Source of the DNA: Akkermansia sp. RCC_12PD
GTDB taxonomy: Bacteria; Verrucomicrobiota; Verrucomicrobiia; Verrucomicrobiales; Akkermansiaceae
Length of the DNA: 64,000 bases
Direction: 5' to 3'
Assembly (NCBI RefSeq): GCF_036417355.1
Contig: NZ_CP143889.1
Span: forward strand, 2,418,001 to 2,482,000
A program made the position numbers and the translations under genes. This document shows positions 1 through 11,216 of the stretch, piece after piece (the stretch's first letter is position 1; each line of letters starts with the position of its first letter). The notes below the pieces were generated by a model, which had not been told where the DNA came from, did not search any database, and was given only the letters and a program-made list of their open reading frames with translations.

Positions 1-403
1 TGGGTCCCATGAATGCCAGGGATACGGCCGCGAAAGTAAGCACAGTCGGGAACCAGATGGTACTTTCAATCCATTGAAGCCAGATGGCCAGGAAGCCCCA
101 TTTCTTGCCGAAGGCTTCACCCACCCACCGGTAAACGCCGCCTTTCTGGGGCCAGCCGGTGGTGAGTTCCGCAGCTACCAGGGAGACGGGAACCAAAAAG
201 AAGACCGCAGCAAAAATGTAATAAAACACGGAACTGAGTCCGTACGTACTTTCCGCCGGCATGCCTCGGAGGCTGACAATAGCGGAAACGTTAATCATGG
301 CGAGGGTGAATACCCCCATCCGGATGGCGGATTTTACCGCCGGGGCATTGTTCGGAGCAGCGGGACTGGTTGTGGCAGTCCCTGGTTGAGTCGTATTATT
401 CAT
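1..403 (-). CDS. APC-superfamily amino-acid antiporter (GadC-like), 3' end outside window
   Basis: The first 134 residues of an inner-membrane amino-acid transporter are visible; the rest runs off the left edge. The start ATG is at 403. An unstructured Asn/Thr/Pro/Ala-rich leader of about 23 residues precedes a first membrane helix with the sequence GVFTLAMINVSAIVSLRGMP. A second hydrophobic segment (FYYIFAAVFFLVPVSLVAAE) and the stretch WPQKGGVYRWVGEAFG follow, as seen in the glutamate/GABA and related antiporters of the APC superfamily. The substrate cannot be decided from this fragment. The next gene on the same strand is glutamate dehydrogenase, about 790 bp upstream and separated by a terminator, so it is not the same operon. 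A glutamate link is possible but unproven. The family call is firm; the GadC subfamily is an inference. Confidence 0.75.
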   Translation of the reverse strand, partial: MNNTTQPGTATTSPAAPNNAPAVKSAIRMGVFTLAMINVSAIVSLRGMPAESTYGLSSVFYYIFAAVFFLVPVSLVAAELTTGWPQKGGVYRWVGEAFGKKWGFLAIWLQWIESTIWFPTVLTFAAVSLAFMGP

Positions 404-1127
404 TGGTTTATTCCGGGTTGAGAATCGGGAGGCGTCGGGCTGTTGCCAGGCACCGGCCCTTATGGGAACGACTAGCCGGCACGGGGTTTCGTTGAAGATA
501 TGGAGCAGATTGCGTTATTGAGTTTGTCTTAACAGACCTTGGCGGAACGGGGAAGAATCCGGAAAACAGGTTCATATCCCGGGCAGTTCCGTCATGTGTT
601 TGAAGAGAGACTGAATGAGGGAAGGAACGAGTGCCGACTAATGCGGCAGAGTTCCGGTTTTCCCATTCCTGCGTTGAGTGATCTGGATGAGGAAAGGCTT
701 TTTAGTGGAGGGTGCCGGATGGAGACGGAAAACCGGGTGAGTACGCTACAAGGGGAATTGTCCATGAAAGTTTCTGCAAACGGCAAGAATTCCAACGGAA
801 GATATGGAAGACTTTTGAAGAGTTGCGGACAGAAGGCGGATATGTTTTGAAGCGGCCATGAAAAAGATTCCGGACGCGGTTTAAAAGCTTCTCAAGGTGT
901 CCGACCACGCAGTTTCGGAATGAATTACTGCGTTCTTGGGGAAGCAGTTGCCGCCGTATGCGGAGAGAATCAGATCTGATTTTTTCAGGATTTTTGCATT
1001 GTTGGCAGGGCAGGGGCTGGTTGTGGTGGAGATTGAGATACCTTGCGGTCCGGAATGATTCATGAGGGTAGTCAGTCCATTACGGCTGTTGCGTTTCCGT
1101 GGCGCGGAGTCCTGTTCCCGGGAATAA
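404..1127. other. Intergenic, no convincing gene
   Basis: About 720 bp between the antiporter start and the gdhA terminator. Short open frames on both strands have no initiation signal, low-complexity translations and no recognisable domain. It probably contains the promoter of the antiporter gene, but I could not pick a convincing -35/-10 pair. Confidence 0.5.
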
Positions 1128-1155
1128 GAAAGCGCCGGGCGGACCCGGCGCTTTC
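1128..1155 (-). terminator. Hairpin terminator of gdhA
   Basis: A perfect 12-bp stem (1128-1139 with 1144-1155, arm GAAAGCGCCGGG) with a 4-base loop lies 40 bp beyond the gdhA stop codon. The T tract after it on the minus strand is weak. Confidence 0.75.
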
Positions 1156-1195
1156 CAGTGTGTTTTGCTATAGCGGAAAGTATAATGTTTCCGGA

Positions 1196-3436
<2,241 letters not shown>

Positions 3437-4447
3437 TCAGGTCGTCAGCCGTTCGATCCAGGCTCTGGTTTTCAGGTCCGTTTCCGCCATTTTCCTGGCC
3501 CGGTGAAGCAGGGTTCCCATGGATTTTGGGATGCCCATGTGCAGGCGGTTGCTGATCCATGCGTAGGGAACCATGGTGCTTTGCCGCACGGCCAGCGCAA
3601 TGACGAGTTTGGAAGGGTGGCTGTAGGGTGTAGTGAGCAGTTCTTCTTCTGACAGACCGAAAGCCTTCAACCCGTTTTTGACAATGATTTCCGCCTGATA
3701 TTCCCCTATTTCTGAGGCCCGGACACCTGTCGTAACGGGTTTTCTGCGCGCCAGCCTGGGAAGTTCGCTCACCAGTTTGGCACGGAAGGAGCTGGACCCG
3801 TAGCACCAGCCGCGCTGGACGGTTCCCGGACCCACGTGCCCTACCGGAATCAGGGAGCGTTCGTCCATGCGTTCCGCTTCAAAACGGCCCATCAGGTGGT
3901 TAAGATATTTTTGGCGGCCTTCTTCCGTGTCCGTGCAGCCGAAGCATACGAGACCGCGCTCCGGATGAATCCATTTGGGGCGTTTGGCAGGGGCATCCAG
4001 CCACGCCGGAAGGCTGGTCCACTTGCAGCCGGACAGAAAGGTATGGTGGCGCGCCAGCCCGGAACGCGCGGGGTTCAGGTGGATGTAGTCGATGATGGTG
4101 GAAAAGTAGTGGGCATTGTCCGCCTCCACCACCATCGCGTGGTAGCGGCCCGCAAAGAGGTGGCCGCGCATGCGGTGGCGCGCATTGAAACGCTGGGTAT
4201 AGGCGGTTTGCAACCATTTCATGCCGTCCACTAGATTGGCCCTGGAAGTCTGGAAGAGAAGATGGTAATGGTTAGCCATCAGCGCGTATGCATAGACGGT
4301 CCAGCCGCATCTTCTGGCGGCCTCTTGGAATGTCCGCAGAAACGTCTTCCTGTCTTCATCATCCAGATAGATGGCGTCTCCGCGGTTGCCTTCACTCTGT
4401 ACGTGGTAAACCGCTCCGGGGTACTCTATTCTCAGCGTACGGCTCAT
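3437..4447 (-). CDS. REP-associated tyrosine transposase (RAYT, Y1/HUH family)
   Basis: A 336-residue protein whose N-terminal ~150 residues form a Y1 transposase domain (IS200/TnpA-REP type). The start MSRTLRIEYPGAVYHV is typical. The HUH metal site is visible as NHYHLLF (His60 and His62), and the likely nucleophile is Tyr121 in YIHLNPARSG. The C-terminal half is basic and helical and resembles the DNA-binding extension (DnaA-C-like helix-turn-helix) seen in longer members. RAYTs cut single-stranded DNA at palindromic repeats and are usually single-copy housekeeping-like genes. Copies of the associated repeat lie on both sides (2665-2725 and 4489-4511). The gene is intact, so the enzyme may be active. 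Confidence 0.88.
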   Translation of the reverse strand: MSRTLRIEYPGAVYHVQSEGNRGDAIYLDDEDRKTFLRTFQEAARRCGWTVYAYALMANHYHLLFQTSRANLVDGMKWLQTAYTQRFNARHRMRGHLFAGRYHAMVVEADNAHYFSTIIDYIHLNPARSGLARHHTFLSGCKWTSLPAWLDAPAKRPKWIHPERGLVCFGCTDTEEGRQKYLNHLMGRFEAERMDERSLIPVGHVGPGTVQRGWCYGSSSFRAKLVSELPRLARRKPVTTGVRASEIGEYQAEIIVKNGLKAFGLSEEELLTTPYSHPSKLVIALAVRQSTMVPYAWISNRLHMGIPKSMGTLLHRARKMAETDLKTRAWIERLTT

Positions 4448-4488
4448 AATGCCGGAAGCGTACCGGATGGAGGTAAAAATTCAAGTTT

Positions 4489-4511
4489 GTTGTTATTTTT
4501 AACCTGACCCC
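4489..4511. repeat. Copy of the transposase-associated repeat (CTGACCCC end)
   Basis: A 23-bp sequence ending in CTGACCCC, matching 2701-2723 at 21 positions. It sits 41 bp upstream of the transposase start. Together with GGGGTCAG at 2667 it brackets the transposase gene with inverted 8-bp ends. Confidence 0.7.
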
Positions 4512-4613
4512 GGTTGCGAGGCAAGAGGATGTAAAATTGCATTTTAAACGAAGGCATTTTTCTGAGAAGAGAGGTTTCCCCTCGCTGTATTTCCTGCCGG
4601 AATCATGACGGTC

Positions 4614-6151
4614 CTACGATTGGAAGTTCTTCAAGACCTTTCCCATATCAACCCAATTGAAACCTCCGGGAAACTGGAACGTCCACATTGCTCCCCTCGC
4701 TGGGTCGGAAAAGACCATGGACAGAATTCCCTTTTCCGGTTTTCCCGTCCACGAAGCGGTCACAGGCGTGCCTCTCTCTACATGGACCGTCCTGTTGCCG
4801 ATCCCCTTTTCAGGCGCTCTCAAGAGCTTGACGAGTTTCTTCCCCTCTTCAATGGCTTGGTAATAATGTCCGTAGGCTTTTCCGGCGGGATTACCGATAT
4901 TCACCAATGCACTCGTCCATCTGCCGTTTCCCGGTTTTCCCCTTTCCATTACCGGAGATACGGTTACGCTAAGTTCAAAGTTTTCATGTTTCGGAAAAAT
5001 ACGAACGTCATTAATCTCGTACATAGATGACGTCGTGATGCTTTTACCGGATTTCAAGACGCGGGCGGCATCGGTTCCATGAATATAGCGGTCCAGCACC
5101 ATCAACTGCTCCGTTTTTTCTGTTCCATCCTCCTCTTTCCAAACGAAGCGGAAAAGAGCGTTTTTGCCCCATTCCCTGGGCAGGGTAATTTCTTTGCTGC
5201 TTCTGTTTGTCAATGTCAGGCGCAGGCCGAATGAGAAACTGAAAGGGCCCCCTCCTTCATAAGATTCCAAGGAAACCTTCAGGGGAGATTCGGGATCCTC
5301 CAGCGGTGCCGGATACACTCTCGCGGAAACATGCTCTCCCTCCGTCATCCAGATTTCATTGCCAACAATGAGTTTGTCACCACGCGTTTCTTCCAGTCCC
5401 ACTCTGGTTTCATATTCCGTTTTGCCCGTCCTGGTATTTAGGACGGAAAGGCGGCCACTCCATCGGCTCCACCCGATATTGACAATCCTATCGCAGTCCA
5501 ACCATTCCGCACTTGATAAATCATCAGAAGATATAGACCAGTCCAATGAATTGATCCGTTTGCATTCTCCTATGGCGGGACAAATCCACCACGCTCCGAC
5601 TTCCGCACTGTCGGAAGCGTTTGCACGGGGGATGCCTCCTATGGCGACAATCCAGCCTTCCGGATTTTCCGTGGCAGTCACCAGGCAGAAACGGACCCCT
5701 TTTGGGCCGTTCCATTGAACAATTTTTCTGTCTTTTTTTGATCAAGAAAAGAATATGGATGCCCGAACCGGTTCGCCATAGCCATGTTCATGGCTATCTG
5801 ATAGCACGGACTGTCGGAATCCATGACGACGTAACGCCCCGTTTTGGCATATGGTGTCCGGTCGTGATTGGAAAAAGTTTTCATTTCCCTCACAATGCGT
5901 TCGGGAGGACGGTAGGCGTAGAAACCTTGCGCAAACTCCTTTTTGTTGGATTCGCCTCCGGAATCATATTTGGGGTAAACGGAATAACTTATATAGAAAG
6001 AAGATTCTGGAGTCAGGCAACGGGTGGAAAACAATTGTCCCTCCTTGGCCGTATGCGCCTTTTTTTCAACCCACGGAACGGGGTTTTCTGTAGGCGAAGC
6101 TTCGCAGATGGAAACGCTCAATGCTAAAATCAATGGAACGACGGATTTCAT
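4614..6151 (-). pseudogene. Secreted protein of unknown function, split by a frameshift in an A7 run
   Basis: The 5' part (5678-6151) starts with a signal peptide (MKSVVPLILALSVSICEA) and runs about 157 residues to a TGA at 5678-5680. The 3' part (4614-5681, about 355 residues) is open from a GTG overlapping that stop. Read in the second frame, the DNA upstream of the GTG translates as IVQWNGPKGVRFCLVTATE, which flows naturally into the downstream protein. The frames join if the seven-A run at 5733-5739 gains one base. I therefore read this as one gene of about 510 residues, broken by a one-base indel, rather than two overlapping genes. No family was recognised; the C-terminal half looks beta-rich. 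Whether the break is real, phase-variable or a sequencing error cannot be told here. Confidence 0.65.
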
Positions 6152-6293
6152 GGATGGGAAAGGGTGGTTAGTTAAAGTCTTTCCCGTCTTCTTGGCGTTA
6201 ACGAGAAATGGATGGAACAAACGAACATCCATACCGCTTAATGAATTATTCTTCCCTCTACATTTTCCTCTTCCGGAATGCAAATTTAAACGG

Positions 6294-6320
6294 AAACAAG
6301 GAAAATGATTTTCCTTGTTT
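6294..6320 (-). terminator. Palindromic hairpin downstream of the ClC gene
   Basis: The 13-bp arms AAACAAGGAAAAT (6294-6306) and ATTTTCCTTGTTT (6308-6320) surround a single central base; in RNA the innermost pairs would open into the loop. It lies 76 bp past the stop of the chloride channel gene and may end that operon. Confidence 0.55.
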
Positions 6321-6396
6321 CACCCTGTTGTCGTCAAGGGCAGGTTGAACGTGCTGGCCATTGGTGACTGCGGCATCTATCCAGAAAAACGGAGCC

Positions 6397-8187
6397 TTAT
6401 TGCAGTTTCTCTCTCCGCATGATCTCGGAGAGCACCAGGTAAAGGTCCGTCTTGTTGACGACGCCCAGAAGATGGTCGTTGTCCGGATTCACCAGGGCCA
6501 GGGATTCTCCGCAATGGGGGCGGGAGAAAATGCCCAGGGCTTCCGGCAGGTGCATGTCCGCGGGGAGGGTGGGCATGTCGTTGCGCAGCACGTCCATCGC
6601 AAGAACGGCCTGGGCCAGCTCCTTGTTGCGGGCGAAGGCCGCCACGTCTTCCGCTTCCACGCTGCCCAGGTATTTTCCGGCGGGGGAGGTGACGAAGATG
6701 GGATGCGCGGGATTCTTGATGAGCATGGCGGCGATAGTTCCGAATTTGTCCAGCGGATGCACCACGGGCGGATCTTTGCGCGCCACGTCCTGAAGCTGTA
6801 CTTGGGCGAGCGGCTTGTCAAAGGTGCTCCTGGGGCCGAAGGCCAGGGAGTCATGGTACATGGACTGGGCCTTGGTCAGCCGCGCCGTACCGTAGGAAAC
6901 CAGAACGCCGATGATGAGGGGGAACATCATCTGGCCGGCCATCGTGAATTCCACCACCAGCACCAGGGACGTGATAGGGGCGTTGGCCGCCGTGGTGAAG
7001 AAGGCGGCCATGCCCACCAGGGAATAGGCAATGGCGTGTTCCCCCGGCACGCCCATTTGCGTGAGCGCCGCGCTGAACAGGAAGCCGAAGACGCTGCCGA
7101 TGGTCAGGCTGGGCGTCAGGGCCCCCCCCACGGTACCGACGCCGAAGACGATGGCAACGGTGCAGATTTTCAGGGCCAGCAGGATGGACGCCTTTGTCGT
7201 GTCGAACTCGTAGTGGATCAGAGCCGTGATGATGTTCTTCCCGTTGCCTACGATTTCCGGGTAGAAGATGGCGATGACGCCTACCAGCATGCCGGCGGCC
7301 ATCAGGCGCACGGGCAGCCAGTGCCTTTTGCCGTTCAGGTATTGGCGGGATTTCTTCAGGACCAGCAGCCAGAGGCTGGCCAGCAGGGAGGCCAGGCACC
7401 CCAGCAGGACGCACCAGAGCACGTGCTGGTTGCCTGTCAGGGAGACTTCCTGCTGGAGCTGGTAGATGGGGGCCGGTTCATGGAAAAGCCCCATCGTGAA
7501 GTAACCCGCACAACTGGCGACCAGGAGGGGGGCCAGGAAGTCAATGGTCAGCGCTCCCAGAACAATCTCGCTGACGAACAGGCCGCCGGCCAGCGGCGTG
7601 TGGAAGGCGGCGGACATCCCGGAGGCGGCGGCGCAGGCCACCACCAGCCTCAGGCGCGGTGCGGAAAGGTGAAAGAAGCGGCCCAGGGCGGATCCCACCA
7701 CGGCGGCGGACTGCACCAGCGGGCCTTCACGGCCTATGGAGGCCCCGGAACCGATGGAAAAGACGGCGGAAAGAGAGCGCAGAAGGCTGGGTTTGGGCGG
7801 CACGTAGCCATTGCCCAAGGCCACGGCTTCCATGTATTCCGTGGCTTTGGCCGGTACAAAGCGCTGCGTGAACAGGAGGGTCAGGCCGGCCAGCAGGCCA
7901 CCCGCCGCAGGAACGAAAATACACCAGGCCCAGTCCTGGGAAGCCATTTCCTGGAAAGCCTGTATTTGCCTGTAACCGTGGCGGCCCGTCAGCAGGTCCT
8001 GCACCAGTTCCACACCCATTTCGAAAAGAAGGGCGGTCAGGGCGCCCAGGGCGCCGACAAGGGCCGCCCAGATGAAGATGACCTGCTTGTCTCCCAGCTT
8101 GATTTTCTCCCGCAGGTTCAGCGCCATACGGAGCCAGGACCAAGACATATGCGTCTTGCCTGCGGTCTGGTCTTCCTCGTTCGTCAT
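6397..8187 (-). CDS. ClC-type chloride channel or Cl-/H+ antiporter with C-terminal CBS pair
   Basis: An inner-membrane anion transporter of 596 residues. The membrane part (about residues 35-440) shows the ClC selectivity motifs GSGASIGREGP near residue 145 (the Glu of GREGP is the gating glutamate) and GVGTVGGALTPS later on. The last ~130 residues, containing the stretches DPPVVHPLDKFGTIAAM and LALVNPDNDHLLGVVNKTDL, are two CBS modules of the kind that bind adenine nucleotides and regulate gating. The ATG overlaps the stop of the upstream PTS-IIA-like gene by 4 bp, so translation is probably coupled. Whether it is a channel or an exchanger is not settled by what I can read. Confidence 0.93.
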   Translation of the reverse strand: MTNEEDQTAGKTHMSWSWLRMALNLREKIKLGDKQVIFIWAALVGALGALTALLFEMGVELVQDLLTGRHGYRQIQAFQEMASQDWAWCIFVPAAGGLLAGLTLLFTQRFVPAKATEYMEAVALGNGYVPPKPSLLRSLSAVFSIGSGASIGREGPLVQSAAVVGSALGRFFHLSAPRLRLVVACAAASGMSAAFHTPLAGGLFVSEIVLGALTIDFLAPLLVASCAGYFTMGLFHEPAPIYQLQQEVSLTGNQHVLWCVLLGCLASLLASLWLLVLKKSRQYLNGKRHWLPVRLMAAGMLVGVIAIFYPEIVGNGKNIITALIHYEFDTTKASILLALKICTVAIVFGVGTVGGALTPSLTIGSVFGFLFSAALTQMGVPGEHAIAYSLVGMAAFFTTAANAPITSLVLVVEFTMAGQMMFPLIIGVLVSYGTARLTKAQSMYHDSLAFGPRSTFDKPLAQVQLQDVARKDPPVVHPLDKFGTIAAMLIKNPAHPIFVTSPAGKYLGSVEAEDVAAFARNKELAQAVLAMDVLRNDMPTLPADMHLPEALGIFSRPHCGESLALVNPDNDHLLGVVNKTDLYLVLSEIMRREKLQ

Positions 8188-8657
8188 TGCAGGGCTTGTT
8201 GAAGGGATGACAGCAGGGTGGCTTCATCTCCCGTCCATTCCCCCCTGGGGCCCAGCGGGGCGTTTTTATGCCAGCGCAGCAGCTTCTGCATGGTGGTCAG
8301 GTAACCGGTGACCATGACAGTAGGGACGCCCAGCATGACAATCAGGTGGGCCGTCTGGGCGCCGTCCGGCCAGCGGATGCCTTCCGGGCTGATACCTACG
8401 GAGACATACATGGAATCCAGAGCCGTAGTGCGGCCGTGCGGCACCGCCAGCCCGTGGTCCAGATAGGTGGTTTGCGTTTCTTCACGCAGGAGCACGGCAT
8501 TCTTGATATGCCTGGACTGTCTTTCATCAAGGACTTCCGCCATGGAATCCACCAGGGTTTCCAGAGCCTGTTCCTGTGTTGTGTCGGGCTGGAGTGTGCG
8601 TACGTGAATTTGAAGATTGTTTGCCACCGGGTCTGCTAAAGGCTTTTGGCTTTTCAT
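8184..8657 (-). CDS. PTS EIIA-like protein, fructose/nitrogen (PtsN) type
   Basis: A 157-residue cytoplasmic protein of the mannitol/fructose-type EIIA fold. The phosphorylatable histidine is His74 in the motif DHGLAVPHGRTT, and the segment LREETQTTYLDHG before it is characteristic. No EIIB or EIIC gene is nearby. That favours a regulatory PtsN-like role over sugar transport. The stop overlaps the start of the ClC transporter gene by 4 bp, so the two are one operon. EIIA-Ntr proteins are known to control potassium transporters in other bacteria. Control of this anion transporter would be a parallel but is only an inference. Confidence 0.85.
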   Translation of the reverse strand: MKSQKPLADPVANNLQIHVRTLQPDTTQEQALETLVDSMAEVLDERQSRHIKNAVLLREETQTTYLDHGLAVPHGRTTALDSMYVSVGISPEGIRWPDGAQTAHLIVMLGVPTVMVTGYLTTMQKLLRWHKNAPLGPRGEWTGDEATLLSSLQQALQ

Positions 8658-8846
8658 TCTAGGAGGGGAACCATGATTATCAAGGAAATTCTGGCCTGCG
8701 GACGGGGAAGGAAGGCGTCTGGTGTCCTGGCACGGGAAAAACGCGCCGCGCCCGGCGGGTTCCGGGAGGCTTTTGGGGCGGTTTCGTCATGAAACGGCGT
8801 GTTTTGGGCTTTCTCTTCTCCGGAAATGAAGCTACCCTGCCGCCGT

Positions 8847-9383
8847 ATGCAGGATTCGGAGGTAATCAAACTCGTCAAGCCCGTGCCGTCCGACAAACTG
8901 GCCATCCAGGTGCTGGTGATGTGGTATAATGCGGTGCGCCCCAAATGGAAAAAGCCGCTGGATCTGACGATTACCGGCTTTTTTGTGCTGATGACCCTGT
9001 ATTCCTTTTCCCTGCGTCCGCTGCCTCCGTTCGCGTGGTTTTCCCTGGCCGGGGCCCTGGCGGCGATCATTCTGTCCTGGTTTTACGTCCCCTTTCTGGC
9101 GAAGGCCGCACTGACCGCCAACAAGAAGGTGCCGCTGTATTATCAGGAAAAAGACTACGTTTTCCATGAAGACTACCTGACTTTTTCCAGTGAAGGCGTG
9201 GACCCCCTGAACATTCCCTATGACCGCTTTACGACGCTTTGCAGGACGCGCCAGGCTCTTCTCTTCCTGTTCGGCAAAAAACTCGTGCTGTGGCTCCCTC
9301 TGCACATCATGAGCGCGGAGGAAATGGAAAGCATCATGAACCGGTTCCACAATCACGGGGTGGAGGTGAAGGAACTTTACTGA
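8847..9383 (+). CDS. YcxB-like membrane protein
   Basis: A predicted inner-membrane protein of 178 residues from the ATG at 8847; in-frame ATGs at 8799 and 8826 are possible alternatives and no Shine-Dalgarno decides. Two adjacent hydrophobic helices (LTITGFFVLMTLYSFSL and FSLAGALAAIILSWFYVPF) are followed by a soluble tail containing YYQEKDYVFHEDYLTFSSEG and a short conserved-looking C-terminus. This is the layout of the YcxB-like family, whose function is unknown. It is transcribed divergently from the EIIA/ClC pair and lies upstream of a Nudix gene. Confidence 0.7.
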   Translation: MQDSEVIKLVKPVPSDKLAIQVLVMWYNAVRPKWKKPLDLTITGFFVLMTLYSFSLRPLPPFAWFSLAGALAAIILSWFYVPFLAKAALTANKKVPLYYQEKDYVFHEDYLTFSSEGVDPLNIPYDRFTTLCRTRQALLFLFGKKLVLWLPLHIMSAEEMESIMNRFHNHGVEVKELY

Positions 9384-9500
9384 TGAGGAGGCGCTGGCCG
9401 GATGCCGGAGTTGCGGAAAAGGGTAAAGTGCAGCATCTGAAAAATCGCATTTTCCGGGCTTTTTGATTGAGCGGAGGTGCAAAACGGGTAGGGTAGGCCC

Positions 9501-10121
9501 ATGTCACGTTACAATGGAGAACAGGTACTGGTGGTTCCCCGCGCCGTCTTTGAGGAAGCCGGTTATTTCCAGGGACACCGCGAGGGCGGGGAACATTATC
9601 TGGACGCGTTCATGAAGCCTGGAATAGCCTCCTTCATGGACCGGGAAGCTGCGGAGAACGATCCGTCCCACAAGCAGATCATCGCCTATGCCATCTTCTG
9701 CCACCAGGGCCGCATCCTGCACTACACCCGCGGCGGTTCGGGGGGAGAAGCCCGTCTTCATGACAAGGGTTCCATCGGCATAGGCGGCCATATCAATCCG
9801 GTGGACCGCCAGTCCGGCCATGACAACGTTTCCACCTATCTGGCCGGTGTGGAGCGTGAAATCCGCGAGGAGCTCGTCATTGACGGCGGCTGCACCCAGC
9901 GCGTACTCGGCGTGATCAACGACGATTCCAATGAAGTGGGCGCCGTGCACCTGGGCATCGTCCATTTGTTCGAACTGGATACGGACCGGGTGCGCGCCAA
10001 TGAATCCGCCCTGGACAATCTGCGCTTTGTAACTCCGGAAGAATTGTCCGGAGATATGTTTAATAAGCTGGAAACCTGGTCCCGGCTTGCCCTGGAGTTG
10101 TTCAGGAAAAGGCGTTCCTGA
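9501..10121 (+). CDS. Nudix hydrolase, predicted phosphoesterase type
   Basis: A 206-residue Nudix-fold protein. The core is an atypically spaced Nudix box: GSIGIGGHINPVD is followed after an insertion by VEREIREEL, which supplies the metal-binding REXXEE glutamates. The N-terminus (VLVVPRAVFEEAGYFQG) and the middle (IIAYAIFCHQGRILHYTRGG) match the MutT-like predicted phosphoesterases found in diverse bacteria, for which the substrate is not established. It starts at the ATG at 9501 and stands about 120 bp after the YcxB-like gene, so co-transcription is possible. Confidence 0.85.
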   Translation: MSRYNGEQVLVVPRAVFEEAGYFQGHREGGEHYLDAFMKPGIASFMDREAAENDPSHKQIIAYAIFCHQGRILHYTRGGSGGEARLHDKGSIGIGGHINPVDRQSGHDNVSTYLAGVEREIREELVIDGGCTQRVLGVINDDSNEVGAVHLGIVHLFELDTDRVRANESALDNLRFVTPEELSGDMFNKLETWSRLALELFRKRRS

Positions 10122-10214
10122 TTTTACTGTTTTGCGGGGCAATGCTTCTACCGCATTGTTCCGGACAGGCTATTCCGGGGTTGCGTTGCCGGAAAAGCGG
10201 CTCCTTACCTGGTT

Positions 10215-10979
10215 TCAGCCGCGGCGGCGACGGCCGAGCAGGAGCCCCAATCCCAGCAGTCCGAGCGAGGCTGAGGCCGGTTCCGGAACGGCACTCAGAG
10301 CGTATTCCTTCATCTGGTCTTCTGTCAGGGCTCCCATATACAGGTCAAAGTTGTTCAGGGTATATTCCCCGGTGATCCCGTTCGGGACGCTCCAGGTATT
10401 GCCGGAACCGTCCTTGGCGGAGAAGTTGAGCTGGGTCATGGTGACGCTGCCGAACCTGACGCCGGTGCCGTTCAAAGATGCAAGAGTGGTCAGTGAAGAC
10501 GTGTCATTGCCCAGCATGGCGGAAATGGTGACATTTCCATTACTGTAAGTGTAAAACAGGGTAAGGGGCTGTTCTGCGGAATAGCCGGACAGGGTATTCG
10601 TTTTCCAGGGGGAAGCGGCAGCGGTGCCTCCGTTGTAGTTAAAGCCTCCCACGCACAGGGTAAGGTCTCCGGAATCCGTCAACTGAAAGCCCATTCCTTC
10701 CAGGTTCTTGTAGTTGGAGGTGGTGTTATAGGTGAACAGTAGGCCCACATCCGTTCCGGAGGTGGCTTCCAGACCGGAAATGGTGAATGCCATGGTCCAT
10801 GAAGTGGTTCCGCTCACCGGAACGGTGGTGGGAGAAGAGACATTCAGAGTATCTCCGTTGCTTCCGTCGTAGATGGTATAATCCTTTGAATAAGCCGGAT
10901 TCAGATCATTGATGGAAGCGCCGCAGCACAGGCTGCTTCCCAGAATGGCGGCCAGGAGGGACAGGTATTTGGTCTTCAT
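10215..10979 (-). CDS. PEP-CTERM-anchored secreted protein, LamG-like
   Basis: A 254-residue exported protein starting at the ATG at 10979, with signal peptide MKTKYLSLLAAILGSSLCCG. The middle has the beta-sandwich look of concanavalin/LamG-like domains (SWTMAFTISGLEATSG, YTLNNFDLYMGALTEDQM). The C-terminus is a PEP-CTERM sorting signal: VPEP, a glycine/leucine helix and a final RRRRG. Such tails are processed by an exosortase and are often linked to extracellular polymer or surface layers; no exosortase is in this window. A 15-bp palindrome (11039-11053) lies 60 bp upstream of the start. Confidence 0.88.
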   Translation of the reverse strand: MKTKYLSLLAAILGSSLCCGASINDLNPAYSKDYTIYDGSNGDTLNVSSPTTVPVSGTTSWTMAFTISGLEATSGTDVGLLFTYNTTSNYKNLEGMGFQLTDSGDLTLCVGGFNYNGGTAAASPWKTNTLSGYSAEQPLTLFYTYSNGNVTISAMLGNDTSSLTTLASLNGTGVRFGSVTMTQLNFSAKDGSGNTWSVPNGITGEYTLNNFDLYMGALTEDQMKEYALSAVPEPASASLGLLGLGLLLGRRRRG

Positions 10980-11038
10980 ATTGATTGCTCTAGCAGATTG
11001 GAAAAATGCTCCCGGGCAGGAGAACATCCGTTTTTTAT

Positions 11039-11216
11039 CGGATTCTTAATCCGCCAACAATTAAAAATATTAACGGTGAATGAATTATTTATCATAAAAC
11101 ATTGATTCCCATGGAAGTTTTACATATCTGGTCTTTTTTTAAATTCATTCCCCTATGATTCTCTAGTCTTTATCACTGTTTACTGAAGCGGATGTTACAG
11201 GCGGATTAAGAATTCG
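11039..11216. promoter_or_regulatory. 178-bp AT-rich module bounded by CGGATT-N3-AATCCG palindromes
   Basis: The left palindrome CGGATTCTTAATCCG (11039-11053) is perfect 6-3-6; the right one (11202-11216, CGGATTAAGAATTCG) has one mismatch. In between lie CATTGAT (11100-11106), then after 22 bases TGGTCTTTTTTT (11129-11140). The same elements at the same spacing occur at 44269-44448 before another PEP-CTERM gene. Here, however, the corresponding orientation points away from the minus-strand PEP-CTERM gene, and no gene follows on the plus side. It could be a bidirectional control region, a leftover promoter, or a small non-coding mobile element. Confidence 0.6.

Noticed and set aside
539-850. 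103-codon plus-strand frame
   Set aside because: TTG start, no ribosome binding site, no protein-like pattern.
6361-8202. 613-codon plus-strand open frame
   Set aside because: Antisense to the ClC transporter; His/Gln/Gly-rich translation without domains, a common shadow in GC-rich genes.
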